Positions 14,867 to 21,428 of a DNA stretch of 23,469 nt are shown here, piece after piece (position 1 is the stretch's first letter; the number at the start of each line of letters is the position of its first letter). This DNA is from JBFWML01 sp050251635. Its GTDB lineage: Bacteria; Campylobacterota; Campylobacteria; Campylobacterales; SZUA-545. Under the pieces are notes generated by a model, which was not told where the DNA came from, ran no database searches, and saw nothing but the letters and a program-made list of their open reading frames with translations. Both the position numbers and the translations under genes were made by a program. Where the stretch lies: positions 1 through 23,469 of the forward strand of contig JBFWML010000033.1 of assembly GCA_050251635.1 (NCBI GenBank), written 5' to 3'.

Positions 14867-15877
14867 TTAAATCACTTCCAAGTCCGCTTCCAGCGCGCCC
14901 GCCTGACGGATTGCCTGCATGATGGCGATCACGTCCCTCGGACCCGCGCCCAGCCGCTGAAGCGCGCTGGCGACGTTGGCGATGGTGAGCGGCTGGCCGT
15001 TTTCCTGCAAGGCCTCATCGACCGACAGGGTAATCGTGCCGTGGGTAACAACAACGGGCCGAACCCGTACCTGTATTCCAGCAACCACCGTTCCGCTTTT
15101 TTCGTCAATGATGACGCGGGCGGTGCGGGCGATGGGCGCTTCGACGTTGCCCACGACGGAGAGAAACTCCACCATGCTCATCTCGTCGGGCCGTTTGAGG
15201 TTGATCGAGCGGGAATCGACGGCGATCGCCACGCGGATGCCGAAGTGCTCGTTGAGTTTGTTCTGGATGGCGACGGCGTTTTCCATGCTGGCCTCCTTGA
15301 GGCTTAAGGTCGCCAGCTCGCGGTTGTAGAGATCAAAGCGGATCTCCTGCTCCACCGTCGCGCCGGAGACGATGCGGCCGCTGTTGGCCTGCGCCGCCGC
15401 GCCGGAGATGCTGATCGGCCCCTGGGCGACGGCGTAGATATTGCCGTCGAGCCCTTTAAGCCCGGTCATGAGCAGCGTACCGCCGCGCAGGGATTTCGCA
15501 TCGCCGATCGAGGCGACCTGAATATCGATGCGATCGCCTTGGCGGGCGAAGGGTTCCAGCCGCGCGGTGACCATGACGGCGGCGGTGTTTTTGGAGGAGA
15601 TATCTGCCTGATTGACTTTGATGTTGACGCTTTGAAGCAGGTTGGCCAGCGTCTGGGTGGTAAAGGCGCTGGTGGTGCCGTCGCCGGTGCCGTTAAGACC
15701 CACCACCAGACCGTAGCCGATCAGCTGGTTGTCCCGCACGCCGACGACATTGGTGACCTCTTTGACGGGGGCCGCAAAAAGCGAGTTGATGCTGACGAAC
15801 AAAAACAGCACCAGCACCACCCACCAGGCGGTGCTTTCGAAACGGTCTAGGGATTCGGGATTCTTAGAGGGTTTCAT
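14867..15877 (-). CDS. flgI: Flagellar P-ring protein
   Basis: FlgI forms the periplasmic P-ring around the rod in the peptidoglycan layer. I chose the ATG at 15877 (AAGGAGC site); an upstream TTG 12 codons earlier lies on the sigma54 promoter region. The 336-aa product has a basic N-terminus and a long hydrophobic signal segment (about residues 18-37, WWVVLVLFLFVSINSLFA), with cleavage likely before APVKEV. The diagnostic GYGLVVGLNGTGDGTTSAFT block, LRGGTLLMTGLKG, and IDEKSGTVVAG near the end are all present. It is the first gene of the flagellar operon and follows a sigma54 promoter set immediately after the rsmD stop. Confidence 0.98.
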   Translation of the reverse strand: MKPSKNPESLDRFESTAWWVVLVLFLFVSINSLFAAPVKEVTNVVGVRDNQLIGYGLVVGLNGTGDGTTSAFTTQTLANLLQSVNIKVNQADISSKNTAAVMVTARLEPFARQGDRIDIQVASIGDAKSLRGGTLLMTGLKGLDGNIYAVAQGPISISGAAAQANSGRIVSGATVEQEIRFDLYNRELATLSLKEASMENAVAIQNKLNEHFGIRVAIAVDSRSINLKRPDEMSMVEFLSVVGNVEAPIARTARVIIDEKSGTVVAGIQVRVRPVVVTHGTITLSVDEALQENGQPLTIANVASALQRLGAGPRDVIAIMQAIRQAGALEADLEVI

Positions 15878-15908
15878 GCCGCTCCTTGGGTTTGTTTGCC
15901 CAAGGTTT

Positions 15909-15924
15909 AGCAATTAATGTTCCA
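15909..15924 (-). promoter_or_regulatory. Sigma54 promoter of the flgI operon
   Basis: On the minus strand TGGAAC, ATTAA, TTGCT matches the TGGCAC-N5-TTGCW consensus, with GG (15923-15922) and GC (15911-15910) exactly ten bases apart. It begins at the base after the rsmD stop and would start transcription near 15898, about 20 bases before the flgI ATG. FlgR/RpoN control of rod, ring and hook genes is established in Campylobacter and Helicobacter. Confidence 0.85.
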
Positions 15925-16515
15925 TCACACCGCCGGGGCGTAGTAGGAGAGGGTGGTTTTGCCGAATTTGCGGCGTTTAACCAGGCTGCATGCGCCCAGC
16001 GTTTCGGCGGGGGCGTATTCGCTGCGGTGTTCGATAACAACCCCTTGAACCTGTTCGGGATTTAAAGCGGCGATCAACGCTTCGGTTTTGGCGTAAACAT
16101 CCTGCTGGCCCTGACGGATATCGAAGGGCGGATCGAAATAAAACCACCCCTTCAGCCGCAAAAGCCGCAGGTAATCCGCCGCCTCTTTGAGCAGCAAAAA
16201 GCTGTCGCCCTGCCAAGTGCGCGCCCCTTCGATCCCCAGAGTCTTGATGTTTTTTTGCAAGGTGGCGTAGGCGGTGCGATCGGCTTCGATAAAGCAGACG
16301 TTGTCGCATCCGCGGCTGGACGCTTCGATGCCGACCGAACCGCTGCCGGCAAATACCTCCACGAAGGCGTGGCCGTGCAGGTCGGTCTGCAGGGTGTCAA
16401 AGAGCGATTCGCGCACGATGTTTTTGGTGGGGCGGGTGCCCTCCAGATCGGGCAAAAGAATCTTGCGGCCCTTGTAACGGCCGGCGATGACGCGGGTGCT
16501 GTTTTCGCTTTTCAA
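15925..16515 (-). CDS. rsmD: 16S rRNA (guanine966-N2)-methyltransferase RsmD
   Basis: RsmD methylates G966 of 16S rRNA using S-adenosylmethionine. The 196-aa product shows the family's RVIAGRYKGRKILLP start, TRPTKNIVRESLFDTL, the SAM-binding VEVFAGSGSVGIEASSRG, and the catalytic (N/D)PPF block YFDPPFD. The start is TTG at 16515, with an AAGGAA site. It forms a four-base TTGA overlap with the upstream gene's TGA, the counterpart of the common ATGA coupling. The same gene precedes flgI in C. jejuni (Cj1461), where it has been reported as a predicted DNA methyltransferase affecting motility; here the RsmD motifs are plain. Confidence 0.94.
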   Translation of the reverse strand: MKSENSTRVIAGRYKGRKILLPDLEGTRPTKNIVRESLFDTLQTDLHGHAFVEVFAGSGSVGIEASSRGCDNVCFIEADRTAYATLQKNIKTLGIEGARTWQGDSFLLLKEAADYLRLLRLKGWFYFDPPFDIRQGQQDVYAKTEALIAALNPEQVQGVVIEHRSEYAPAETLGACSLVKRRKFGKTTLSYYAPAV

Positions 16516-16868
16516 GCGGGTTTCCTTTTGAGCAGTTCCAGAAGTTCGGCGGCGAAGCGGCGGGTGAGATCGGCGATCTCGTCATCGAGGCTGCCGCGTT
16601 CGTTTTCGGGGCGGCTTTCGAGCAGCCCCGCCCCGGCCGCCTTGATATCGTCCATCCGGCCAAAGCGCTCCAGCGTCAGCAAAAGCTGCGTCCGGCTGAA
16701 GGGTTTGGGCAGATGTTCGCCGATAACCAGAACCGGTTTGTCGATTTGCCGCGGTTTGTCGCTGATGACCAGATCGCAAGTGCCATAGGCGCTGATCCGA
16801 TCGCCCAGAAAGGATTCTAAAGCCCGTTTGAGCAGTACGGAGTCGCAAAGAATGGAGATTCCGGGCAC
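16512..16868 (-). CDS. Small conserved-context protein upstream of rsmD, possibly a degenerate receiver-like domain
   Basis: I do not recognise this 118-aa protein by name. It starts at GTG (16868) with an AAGGTG site. Residues 3-50 have the rhythm of a receiver-like fold: a first strand SILCDSVLLKRAL, a strand CDLVISD ending in Asp, then DKPVLVIG and LPKPFSRTQLLLTLERF, where KPF and the following helix recall the Lys-Pro-Phe of response regulators. The intervening helices are too few for a full receiver, so it is either shortened or a different alpha/beta fold. Residues 75-118 are charged and helical, ending ELLELLKRKPA. It is translationally coupled to rsmD, and C. jejuni has a small hypothetical gene in the same place. 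Function unknown. Confidence 0.75.
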   Translation of the reverse strand: MPGISILCDSVLLKRALESFLGDRISAYGTCDLVISDKPRQIDKPVLVIGEHLPKPFSRTQLLLTLERFGRMDDIKAAGAGLLESRPENERGSLDDEIADLTRRFAAELLELLKRKPA

Positions 16869-16920
16869 GTCGGCACCTTCAAGGGCGGGGATTTTGGGCG
16901 AATGCTAACCAATAAAGTAT

Positions 16921-16947
16921 TAAAATGAATTCCAATGCGGCCGATTT
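16921..16947 (+). promoter_or_regulatory. Sigma28 promoter of flaG-fliD-fliS
   Basis: TAAA (16921-16924), 15 bases, then GCCGATTT (16940-16947) matches the sigma28 consensus TAAA-N15-GCCGATAA, with the CGATWT -10 seen in Campylobacter. The expected start is near 16954, about 44 bases before the flaG ATG. No other promoter is needed for the four-gene unit. Confidence 0.85.
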
Positions 16948-16997
16948 AATTAGAATCGATCCCAATCGAGGGAGTGCAGACGCCCAAGGAGTATGCA

Positions 16998-17381
16998 ATG
17001 GAAGTAGCAGGTTTAGGCGGCGTCCGGGTTGCCGCCGAGAAAAAACCGGTTTCCGGCGGCGCGGATGAGGCACGGAAAATGCTTGAAGCGGTCGAAGCGA
17101 CCGTCGCAAAGACCGAAGCCGCCAAGGAAACCACGGCAGCGCAAAGCCAAGAGCAGATGCGCGAACGGCTCGAACGGCTCGCCGCCGAGATGAACGAAGT
17201 GGCCAAGCCTTTGAGCACCCGCATCAGCTTCGGTTTCAGCGAGGAAGCGGGCATGATGTATTTAAACGTGATCGACGGCGATTCGGGCCGGTTGATCCGG
17301 CAGTTTCCCAGCAGCGAGGCGATGGAGTTCGCCGCCAAAATGCGCGAATGGGTCGGAATGCTGCTGGATAAAACCATTTGA
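16998..17381 (+). CDS. flaG: FlaG family flagellar protein
   Basis: FlaG affects filament length in Campylobacter and others. The ATG at 16998 has an AAGGAGT site; an in-frame start eight codons upstream is not supported. The 127-aa product has an Ala/Glu/Lys-rich, disordered-looking first half beginning MEVAGLGGVRVAAEKK. The conserved C-terminal FlaG domain (about residues 63-125) contains LSTRISFGFSEEAGMMYLNV, VIDGDSGRLIRQFPS and a final amphipathic helix. It is first in a sigma28-driven unit with fliD 29 bases downstream. The opening MEVxGLG recurs in the sigma54-controlled protein at 20284. Confidence 0.93.
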   Translation: MEVAGLGGVRVAAEKKPVSGGADEARKMLEAVEATVAKTEAAKETTAAQSQEQMRERLERLAAEMNEVAKPLSTRISFGFSEEAGMMYLNVIDGDSGRLIRQFPSSEAMEFAAKMREWVGMLLDKTI

Positions 17382-17410
17382 CCCGGCGCGGCTGAGAAAA
17401 GAGGAGCAAG

Positions 17411-19171
17411 ATGGCAACCGGTTCTGTAAGTATGCTGGGGATTAGCGCGGGGGGACAATCTTCCCTTAACGCCGATCTGATCGACAACCTCAAAGAGGCC
17501 GACAAGGCGGTGATGATTAAGCCCTTGGAGACCCGCTTAACCAAGGTTTACAAGCAGCAAGAGGATCAGCAAAAACTCACCGAAAAGCTCGACGCCTTCC
17601 GCGACGCGGTGGATGTCTTTTCCAGCAGCCAGTCCTACATGAAGCGCACGGTGCAGACCAATCACGATTCGGTTACCGTCACCGCCCAGGACGGCGTCAG
17701 CGTTCAGGATTTGAGTCTCCGGGTGGACAAACTCGCCCGCAACTCCGTTGCCCAGAGCGAGAAGGGCTACGCGCAGGAGAGCACGATTATCTATTCGGGC
17801 GTGGAGCCCAGAACGCTTAGCATCACGCAGCCCAGCGGCAAAGAGCTGGAGATTTCGATTACGGGCGGCATGACCCTGTCGGACGTGCGCGACGCCATCA
17901 ACGAAGCCGGCGGCGGCAAGGTGATCGCCACGCTGCTCAACACCGGCGGCGAAGCGCCCTACCGGCTGGTGGTCAAATCCGCCGATACGGGGGCCAATCA
18001 GGAGCTGAGCTTTGCCGTTAAGGGTGAAGGGGAGCCGGTTGATTTGAGCTTTTCCAGCGTGCAAAGCGCGCAGGATGCGGAGTTTGTTTACAACGGCGTC
18101 ACCATTACCCGCGCCACCAACAAAGTTTCCGATCTGGTCTCCGGCGTGACGATCGAGCTGCGCAAAGAGGACTCCATCGACGTCAGCGCCAGCATCACGC
18201 GGGATCTGTCCGAACTGGGCGAGCAGATGGCTTCCTTTGTGGAGGTTTACAACGATCTGACTGCCTTCATCAACGAAATCACCAAGTACGACGTGGATAG
18301 CGCCGAGGCGGGCAGCTTTCAGGGCGATGCGCGGATCAACGGCATCAAAACCGAACTGAGCCGGATTCTCTTTGGTCAGGACAGCGAAGGCAACAACCTG
18401 ATGCAGCTTAGCCGCACCCGCTACACCATCGACGGAACGACCGAGGCGGCCTTTGCCTTCAGTCTCAGCGAGAAGGGGGTTCTTAGCTTTGATAAGACTA
18501 CCTTCGAATACGCGCTGGAGCAGGACCCCGAAGGGATCGAACGCTTTTTGCGCGGCTCGATCGACGTAACCCCCTCCGAAGCGGTGGGCTCAAAGATTGC
18601 CTCCACGATTCCCGGCGAGAGCGCGTTTGAAACGGTGACCATTTCCGCCGGACAGATTAAGATTAACGGCGTGGGGTTGAGCGAGATTACCTTCCCTTCG
18701 GGCAACACCGCCAAGCAAAACGCCCTGCTGGCGATGGAGGCGATCAACGCCGTTAAGGATCAAACCGGCGTAGAGGCCCGCTTGAGCAGCACGGGCGATC
18801 GGCTGGTGCTCTCGGACAAGTCGGGCAACGGCTTTACCATTTCCGGCAATGAAAGTTCGCGGCTGGGTTTGACCAACGGCAGCTATGTGGGCCAGCAGGA
18901 GAGCTTTGACGGTCTCTTTACCCGTCTGTCGGATTTGGGCGATAAGCTCGCGGGCTATCAGGAGGACGCCACCATGACGCTGATCGGGCAAAACCTCAAG
19001 AGCCAAGTGACGGGCATTACCGACAATATCCAGAAGGTGCTTGACCGCCTCAATGCCAAATATGATGTGATGGCGGCGCAGTTTGCGGCCTACAACTCGC
19101 TCATCAGCCGCTACGAGGCTTCCTTTAGCAGTATTCAGATGCAAATCGATCAGGCCGCGGCCAAAAAATAA
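17411..19171 (+). CDS. fliD: Flagellar cap protein (hook-associated protein 2)
   Basis: FliD is exported and caps the filament tip, guiding flagellin assembly. The 586-aa product starts with ATG at 17411 after GAGGAGC. The N-terminal coiled region lies at about residues 1-65 (LIDNLKEADKAVMIKPLETR), followed by the FliD_N beta-rich domain with SVQDLSLRVDKLARN. The central domain contains SITGGMTLSDVRDAIN and NTGGEAPYRLVVKSAD. The C-terminal FliD_C part (SVFVEVYNDLTAFINE-like ASFVEVYNDLTAFINEITKY, then LNAKYDVMAAQFAAYNSLIS) ends in the long helix needed for the pentamer. The length is typical for Campylobacterota. It sits between flaG and fliS. Confidence 0.98.
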   Translation: MATGSVSMLGISAGGQSSLNADLIDNLKEADKAVMIKPLETRLTKVYKQQEDQQKLTEKLDAFRDAVDVFSSSQSYMKRTVQTNHDSVTVTAQDGVSVQDLSLRVDKLARNSVAQSEKGYAQESTIIYSGVEPRTLSITQPSGKELEISITGGMTLSDVRDAINEAGGGKVIATLLNTGGEAPYRLVVKSADTGANQELSFAVKGEGEPVDLSFSSVQSAQDAEFVYNGVTITRATNKVSDLVSGVTIELRKEDSIDVSASITRDLSELGEQMASFVEVYNDLTAFINEITKYDVDSAEAGSFQGDARINGIKTELSRILFGQDSEGNNLMQLSRTRYTIDGTTEAAFAFSLSEKGVLSFDKTTFEYALEQDPEGIERFLRGSIDVTPSEAVGSKIASTIPGESAFETVTISAGQIKINGVGLSEITFPSGNTAKQNALLAMEAINAVKDQTGVEARLSSTGDRLVLSDKSGNGFTISGNESSRLGLTNGSYVGQQESFDGLFTRLSDLGDKLAGYQEDATMTLIGQNLKSQVTGITDNIQKVLDRLNAKYDVMAAQFAAYNSLISRYEASFSSIQMQIDQAAAKK

Positions 19172-19183
19172 GACGGAATATGA

Positions 19184-19570
19184 ATGAAAAGCGGATATAG
19201 CGCCTACACCCAGAACGCAGCGACGGTTCAGTCGCCCTACAAATTGGTGCAGATGCTGTTTGAGGGTATTTTGAAGTTTGTCTCCCAGGCCAAAAAAAGC
19301 ATGGAGGAGGGGGATATCGAAAAGCAGGTGTATTGGATTAACCGCACCATCGATATCTTCACCGAGCTGATGGCTTCGCTGGATTTTTCCGACGGCAACG
19401 AGCAGATGGCCAGCTATCTGCAGGGGCTTTACACCTACCAGATCAAGCTGCTGACCGAAGCCAACCTCGAATGCGACACCGATCGGCTCGATACGGTGCT
19501 CAAGGTGGCGCGCGGTCTTTTGGAGGCATGGAACGAAGAGACGGGGCTGAAAAACGATGCAACCCTCTGA
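19184..19570 (+). CDS. fliS: Flagellin export chaperone
   Basis: FliS binds the C-terminus of flagellin in the cytoplasm and prevents early polymerisation. The 128-aa product has the conserved start YSAYTQNAATVQSPYKLVQM and LFEGILKFVSQAKKSMEEGD, then a four-helix-bundle pattern and the block TELMASLDFSDGNEQMASYL. The ATG at 19184 comes 12 bases after the fliD stop, with only a weak GACGGAA site; coupling to fliD may help. Its last 14 bases overlap the start of the next gene. Confidence 0.96.
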   Translation: MKSGYSAYTQNAATVQSPYKLVQMLFEGILKFVSQAKKSMEEGDIEKQVYWINRTIDIFTELMASLDFSDGNEQMASYLQGLYTYQIKLLTEANLECDTDRLDTVLKVARGLLEAWNEETGLKNDATL

Positions 19571-19826
19571 GTGGCTGCAGCAGTTAAAAATCGCCGTTAT
19601 TAACGAGTCCGAAGAGGCGATCGCCCGGCTGTACGGGGATGCGCCCGATCGGTACGAGTCGCTAGAGCAGGCCCAGGAGGCCGCCGCCTTGATGGCCGAA
19701 ACGATTGCGCTTTTAAAACGCAAACGCGAGGCGCTTCAGGGCGAGATGGCCCAAACCAAAAGCGCCATCGCCTACCAAAAAAACCAAGCCGCCTTCAAAC
19801 CCAAACGGTTTGACAACCTAGGCTGA
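19557..19826 (+). CDS. Small helical protein downstream of fliS, FliT-like chaperone candidate
   Basis: This 89-aa protein is charged and helical throughout. An N-terminal helix (WLQQLKIAVINESEEAIARL) is followed by a second at about residues 35-75 (EQAQEAAALMAETIALLKRK and REALQGEMAQTKSAIAYQK), ending AAFKPKRFDNLG. Size, helical make-up and place right after fliD-fliS match FliT, the chaperone of FliD in enterics. In C. jejuni a small hypothetical gene follows fliS. Direct FliT similarity is not plain, so I leave the symbol empty. Its start lies inside fliS, and its stop overlaps the convergent membrane-protein gene by nine bases. Confidence 0.75.
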   Translation: MQPSEWLQQLKIAVINESEEAIARLYGDAPDRYESLEQAQEAAALMAETIALLKRKREALQGEMAQTKSAIAYQKNQAAFKPKRFDNLG

Positions 19827-20219
19827 AAAAACCCCTGCCGCAAAGATCGCACTATACAAAAACGCCCCCGCGTACCGCAGGGCGGGCGAAAGCGGCATAT
19901 CCGGCGCGCCAAAGAACCGCTCGCTGCTAAAGGCTTCTTGCTCCTGTTCCATGCGGGCGAAAAGATGCAGTTTTAATCCAATATCCGCCCCCTTGATCAA
20001 AAGCAGCGCAAAAAACCATCCGCTGAAATTTCCGCTCGTGATCGCATAAAAAAGCACATAGAAAAACGAGGTGTGCAGCAGGACAAACTGCAACGGCCGG
20101 CTCTTTTTGAGCGCAAAGAGCCGGTTGACCAGCTCATTGAAACTGCGGCCCTTTTGCAGATTGGCCTCGACGATTTCGATAAAAAAGAGCAGGGCGACAT
20201 CCAGCATTAATACATTCAT
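19818..20219 (-). CDS. Small integral membrane protein, unknown function
   Basis: I do not recognise this 133-aa protein. Three or four hydrophobic helices are visible: about residues 1-18 (MNVLMLDVALLFFIEIVEAN in part), 45-62 (LQFVLLHTSFFYVLFYAI), 65-82 (GWFFALLLIKGADIGL) and 110-132 (LRYAGAFLYSAIFAAGVFSA). Basic loops lie between (ALKKSRP). The ATG at 20219 has no good ribosome site; an ATG four codons in (20207) is an alternative, and an upstream extension would run across the sigma54 promoter of the neighbour. It lies between two flagellar transcription units but on the opposite strand, so a flagellar role is not implied. Confidence 0.75.
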   Translation of the reverse strand: MNVLMLDVALLFFIEIVEANLQKGRSFNELVNRLFALKKSRPLQFVLLHTSFFYVLFYAITSGNFSGWFFALLLIKGADIGLKLHLFARMEQEQEAFSSERFFGAPDMPLSPALRYAGAFLYSAIFAAGVFSA

Positions 20220-20239
20220 GCCGCAAGCATAGCAAAGCT

Positions 20240-20256
20240 GGGAACAGGGGTTGCTT
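20240..20256 (+). promoter_or_regulatory. Sigma54 promoter of the 204-aa gene
   Basis: GGGAAC, AGGGG, TTGCTT fits TGGCAC-N5-TTGCW, with GG (20241-20242) and GC (20253-20254) exactly ten bases apart. The start should fall near 20266, 18 bases before the ATG. The match is as good as that of the flgI promoter, so the gene should belong to the same FlgR/RpoN regulon. Confidence 0.85.
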
Positions 20257-20283
20257 ATGAAGGCAAACCCACAAGGAGCATCC

Positions 20284-20898
20284 ATGGAAGTCGGCGGCCT
20301 CGGTTCTGCGCTCTTAAATCCTCTGGCGCAGCTTCAGCAAACCCGCACACCCCAGCAGGCGGCAGGAGCGCAAAACTCTGAAAAGATGAGCGATCTAAGT
20401 CAGGCGCAAAAAAGCATCAAAGAGCAGACGGCGCTGCTTAAGAACGACAACGAGCTTTTCGGCGCGCTCAAGACCCTCGAAAAGTCGATTACCGCCCTTG
20501 GAGCGCTGGTCTCTTCGGCTGCGACGGGCGAACTCGATGAGTTTGAGGCGGTTTCGGCGATCAATGAGCGCATGGCGGCCACGCGTTACAAAAACGAAAA
20601 CCTCTACGAGCACTTCCCCCTCTCCGACGGCTCGACGCTGGACATCCGTGAACGGCTGCAGCTGACCGCTCCTGCGGAACTTCCGGTCTTCGGGCAGACG
20701 CTGGGCGTGGTGGCCAAGGAGGCTGCGGATTCGCTCGGCGAAGTGAAAGAGCGGATTATGGGCGGCGCAAAAAGCATGGGTGAAAGCGCGCAAAGAAGTT
20801 ACGAGCGCAGCGGTCTGGATACGGTTAACCCCTCCGGTATTGTGGCCAACACCAATGTAGATTACCTCAAAGAGCAGTTTAAAAAGCTGATGCAGTAG
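20284..20898 (+). CDS. Unrecognised 204-aa protein, probable sigma54-dependent flagellar component
   Basis: The ATG at 20284 follows an AAGGAG site. The N-terminus MEVGGLGSALLNPLAQ resembles that of FlaG (MEVAGLGGVRV) and then becomes Gln/Ala-rich and disordered-looking, like secreted flagellar proteins. Residues 35-80 are helical and charged (SQAQKSIKEQTALLKNDNEL, TLEKSITALGALV). Residues 105-130 form a small possible folded part (HFPLSDGSTLDIRERL). Residues 138-175 are helical again. The C-terminus GIVANTNVDYLKEQFKKLMQ resembles the SNVDLAEEFTNMI-type end of rod and hook proteins (FlgB/C/E/G). There are no membrane helices and no Cys. With its sigma54 promoter and its place after the fliD cluster, a secreted hook/rod-stage flagellar protein is the best guess; this is inference. 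It is followed by a perfect hairpin. Confidence 0.85.
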   Translation: MEVGGLGSALLNPLAQLQQTRTPQQAAGAQNSEKMSDLSQAQKSIKEQTALLKNDNELFGALKTLEKSITALGALVSSAATGELDEFEAVSAINERMAATRYKNENLYEHFPLSDGSTLDIRERLQLTAPAELPVFGQTLGVVAKEAADSLGEVKERIMGGAKSMGESAQRSYERSGLDTVNPSGIVANTNVDYLKEQFKKLMQ

Positions 20899-20919
20899 AT
20901 CGGAGCCAAGGCTCCGATC
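20898..20919. repeat. Perfect 10-bp inverted repeat between convergent genes
   Basis: GATCGGAGCC and GGCTCCGATC are separated by two bases (effective loop CAAG). It begins at the last base of the 204-aa gene's stop and ends three bases before the superoxide reductase stop. The stem would form in both transcripts. Neither side has a T-run, so it may act as a transcript-end stabiliser or a weak bidirectional terminator. Confidence 0.7.
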
Positions 20920-20922
20920 GAA

Positions 20923-21309
20923 TCAGGCGACGGCTACCTCAACCGGATCGCACTGCCAAAGACCGTGTTTGGTGCAGTAGGCCAGCGCGGAGAGCTTCAG
21001 GTTCTTCTGGGGCACGATGTAAAACGTGACCTCTGCCTGCCCCTTTTCGCCATGACCGCCGTTCACGCCGCTCATAAAGCTGGCGGAGGCGATCAGGGTT
21101 TCTCCGTCAAAAAGTTTAATCTCCGCAATGTAGTGATCGGTATCGTCCGGGTGGCTGTAGGCTTCGCCCATGCGCACGGTGACGGGGAACTTTTTGCCCT
21201 TAACCGCGCTCTTTTCACAGGTGATAAAGGGGGAGTGGCGATCGATGTAGTCTTTTTTCGCCTCGCGCTCGACGGTGTCGATGCTCACATAACTGTTAAT
21301 GGTCGGCAT
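20923..21309 (-). CDS. Superoxide reductase, class II (neelaredoxin type)
   Basis: It reduces superoxide to hydrogen peroxide at a mononuclear iron centre. The 128-aa product from the ATG at 21309 (AAAGGAG site) has all five iron ligands by motif: His25 in DRHSPFI, His53 and His59 in SHPDDTDHY, Cys112 and His115 in YCTKHGLW. The desulforedoxin-like N-terminal iron domain of class I enzymes is absent, hence class II. The position of the conserved Lys before the first His ligand (EKH in most members) is Arg24 and the Glu is Asp23, an unusual DRH version. It is a single-gene unit between two convergent or divergent neighbours. Family call is firm from the ligand set. Confidence 0.92.
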   Translation of the reverse strand: MPTINSYVSIDTVEREAKKDYIDRHSPFITCEKSAVKGKKFPVTVRMGEAYSHPDDTDHYIAEIKLFDGETLIASASFMSGVNGGHGEKGQAEVTFYIVPQKNLKLSALAYCTKHGLWQCDPVEVAVA

Positions 21310-21428
21310 GAAAACTCCTTTGGTGTAGTGGAGCCTCAATCATAGATGAGCCCGGTTTAAAATAGGATAAATTTACTCTTATTTTGTGCCGCTTGGTCGA
21401 GGTCTGATGTGTGCTGTCGGCACCATCA
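21310..21428 (-). promoter_or_regulatory. Upstream region of superoxide reductase, with a candidate -10
   Basis: On the minus strand TATGAT (21344-21339) lies 30 bases before the ATG, preceded by an AT-rich run (21355-21385) and no clear -35, as is common for sigma70 promoters in Campylobacterota. Nearer the aarF-like stop, TGATG-GTGC and GCAC-CATCA arms (about 21405-21428) can form a 9-bp stem with a one-base bulge but have no T-run. No convincing Fur or PerR site was seen. Confidence 0.4.

Noticed and set aside
14867..15913. Longer FlgI starting at a TTG 12 codons upstream
   Set aside because: That codon lies within the sigma54 promoter and upstream of the predicted transcription start; the ATG at 15877 has a proper AAGGAGC.
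18590..19723. Long minus-strand open frame of 377 codons opposite fliD-fliS
   Set aside because: It lies across two certain flagellar genes; its length comes from the GC-rich third positions of the plus-strand genes, and its translation shows no domain or start site.
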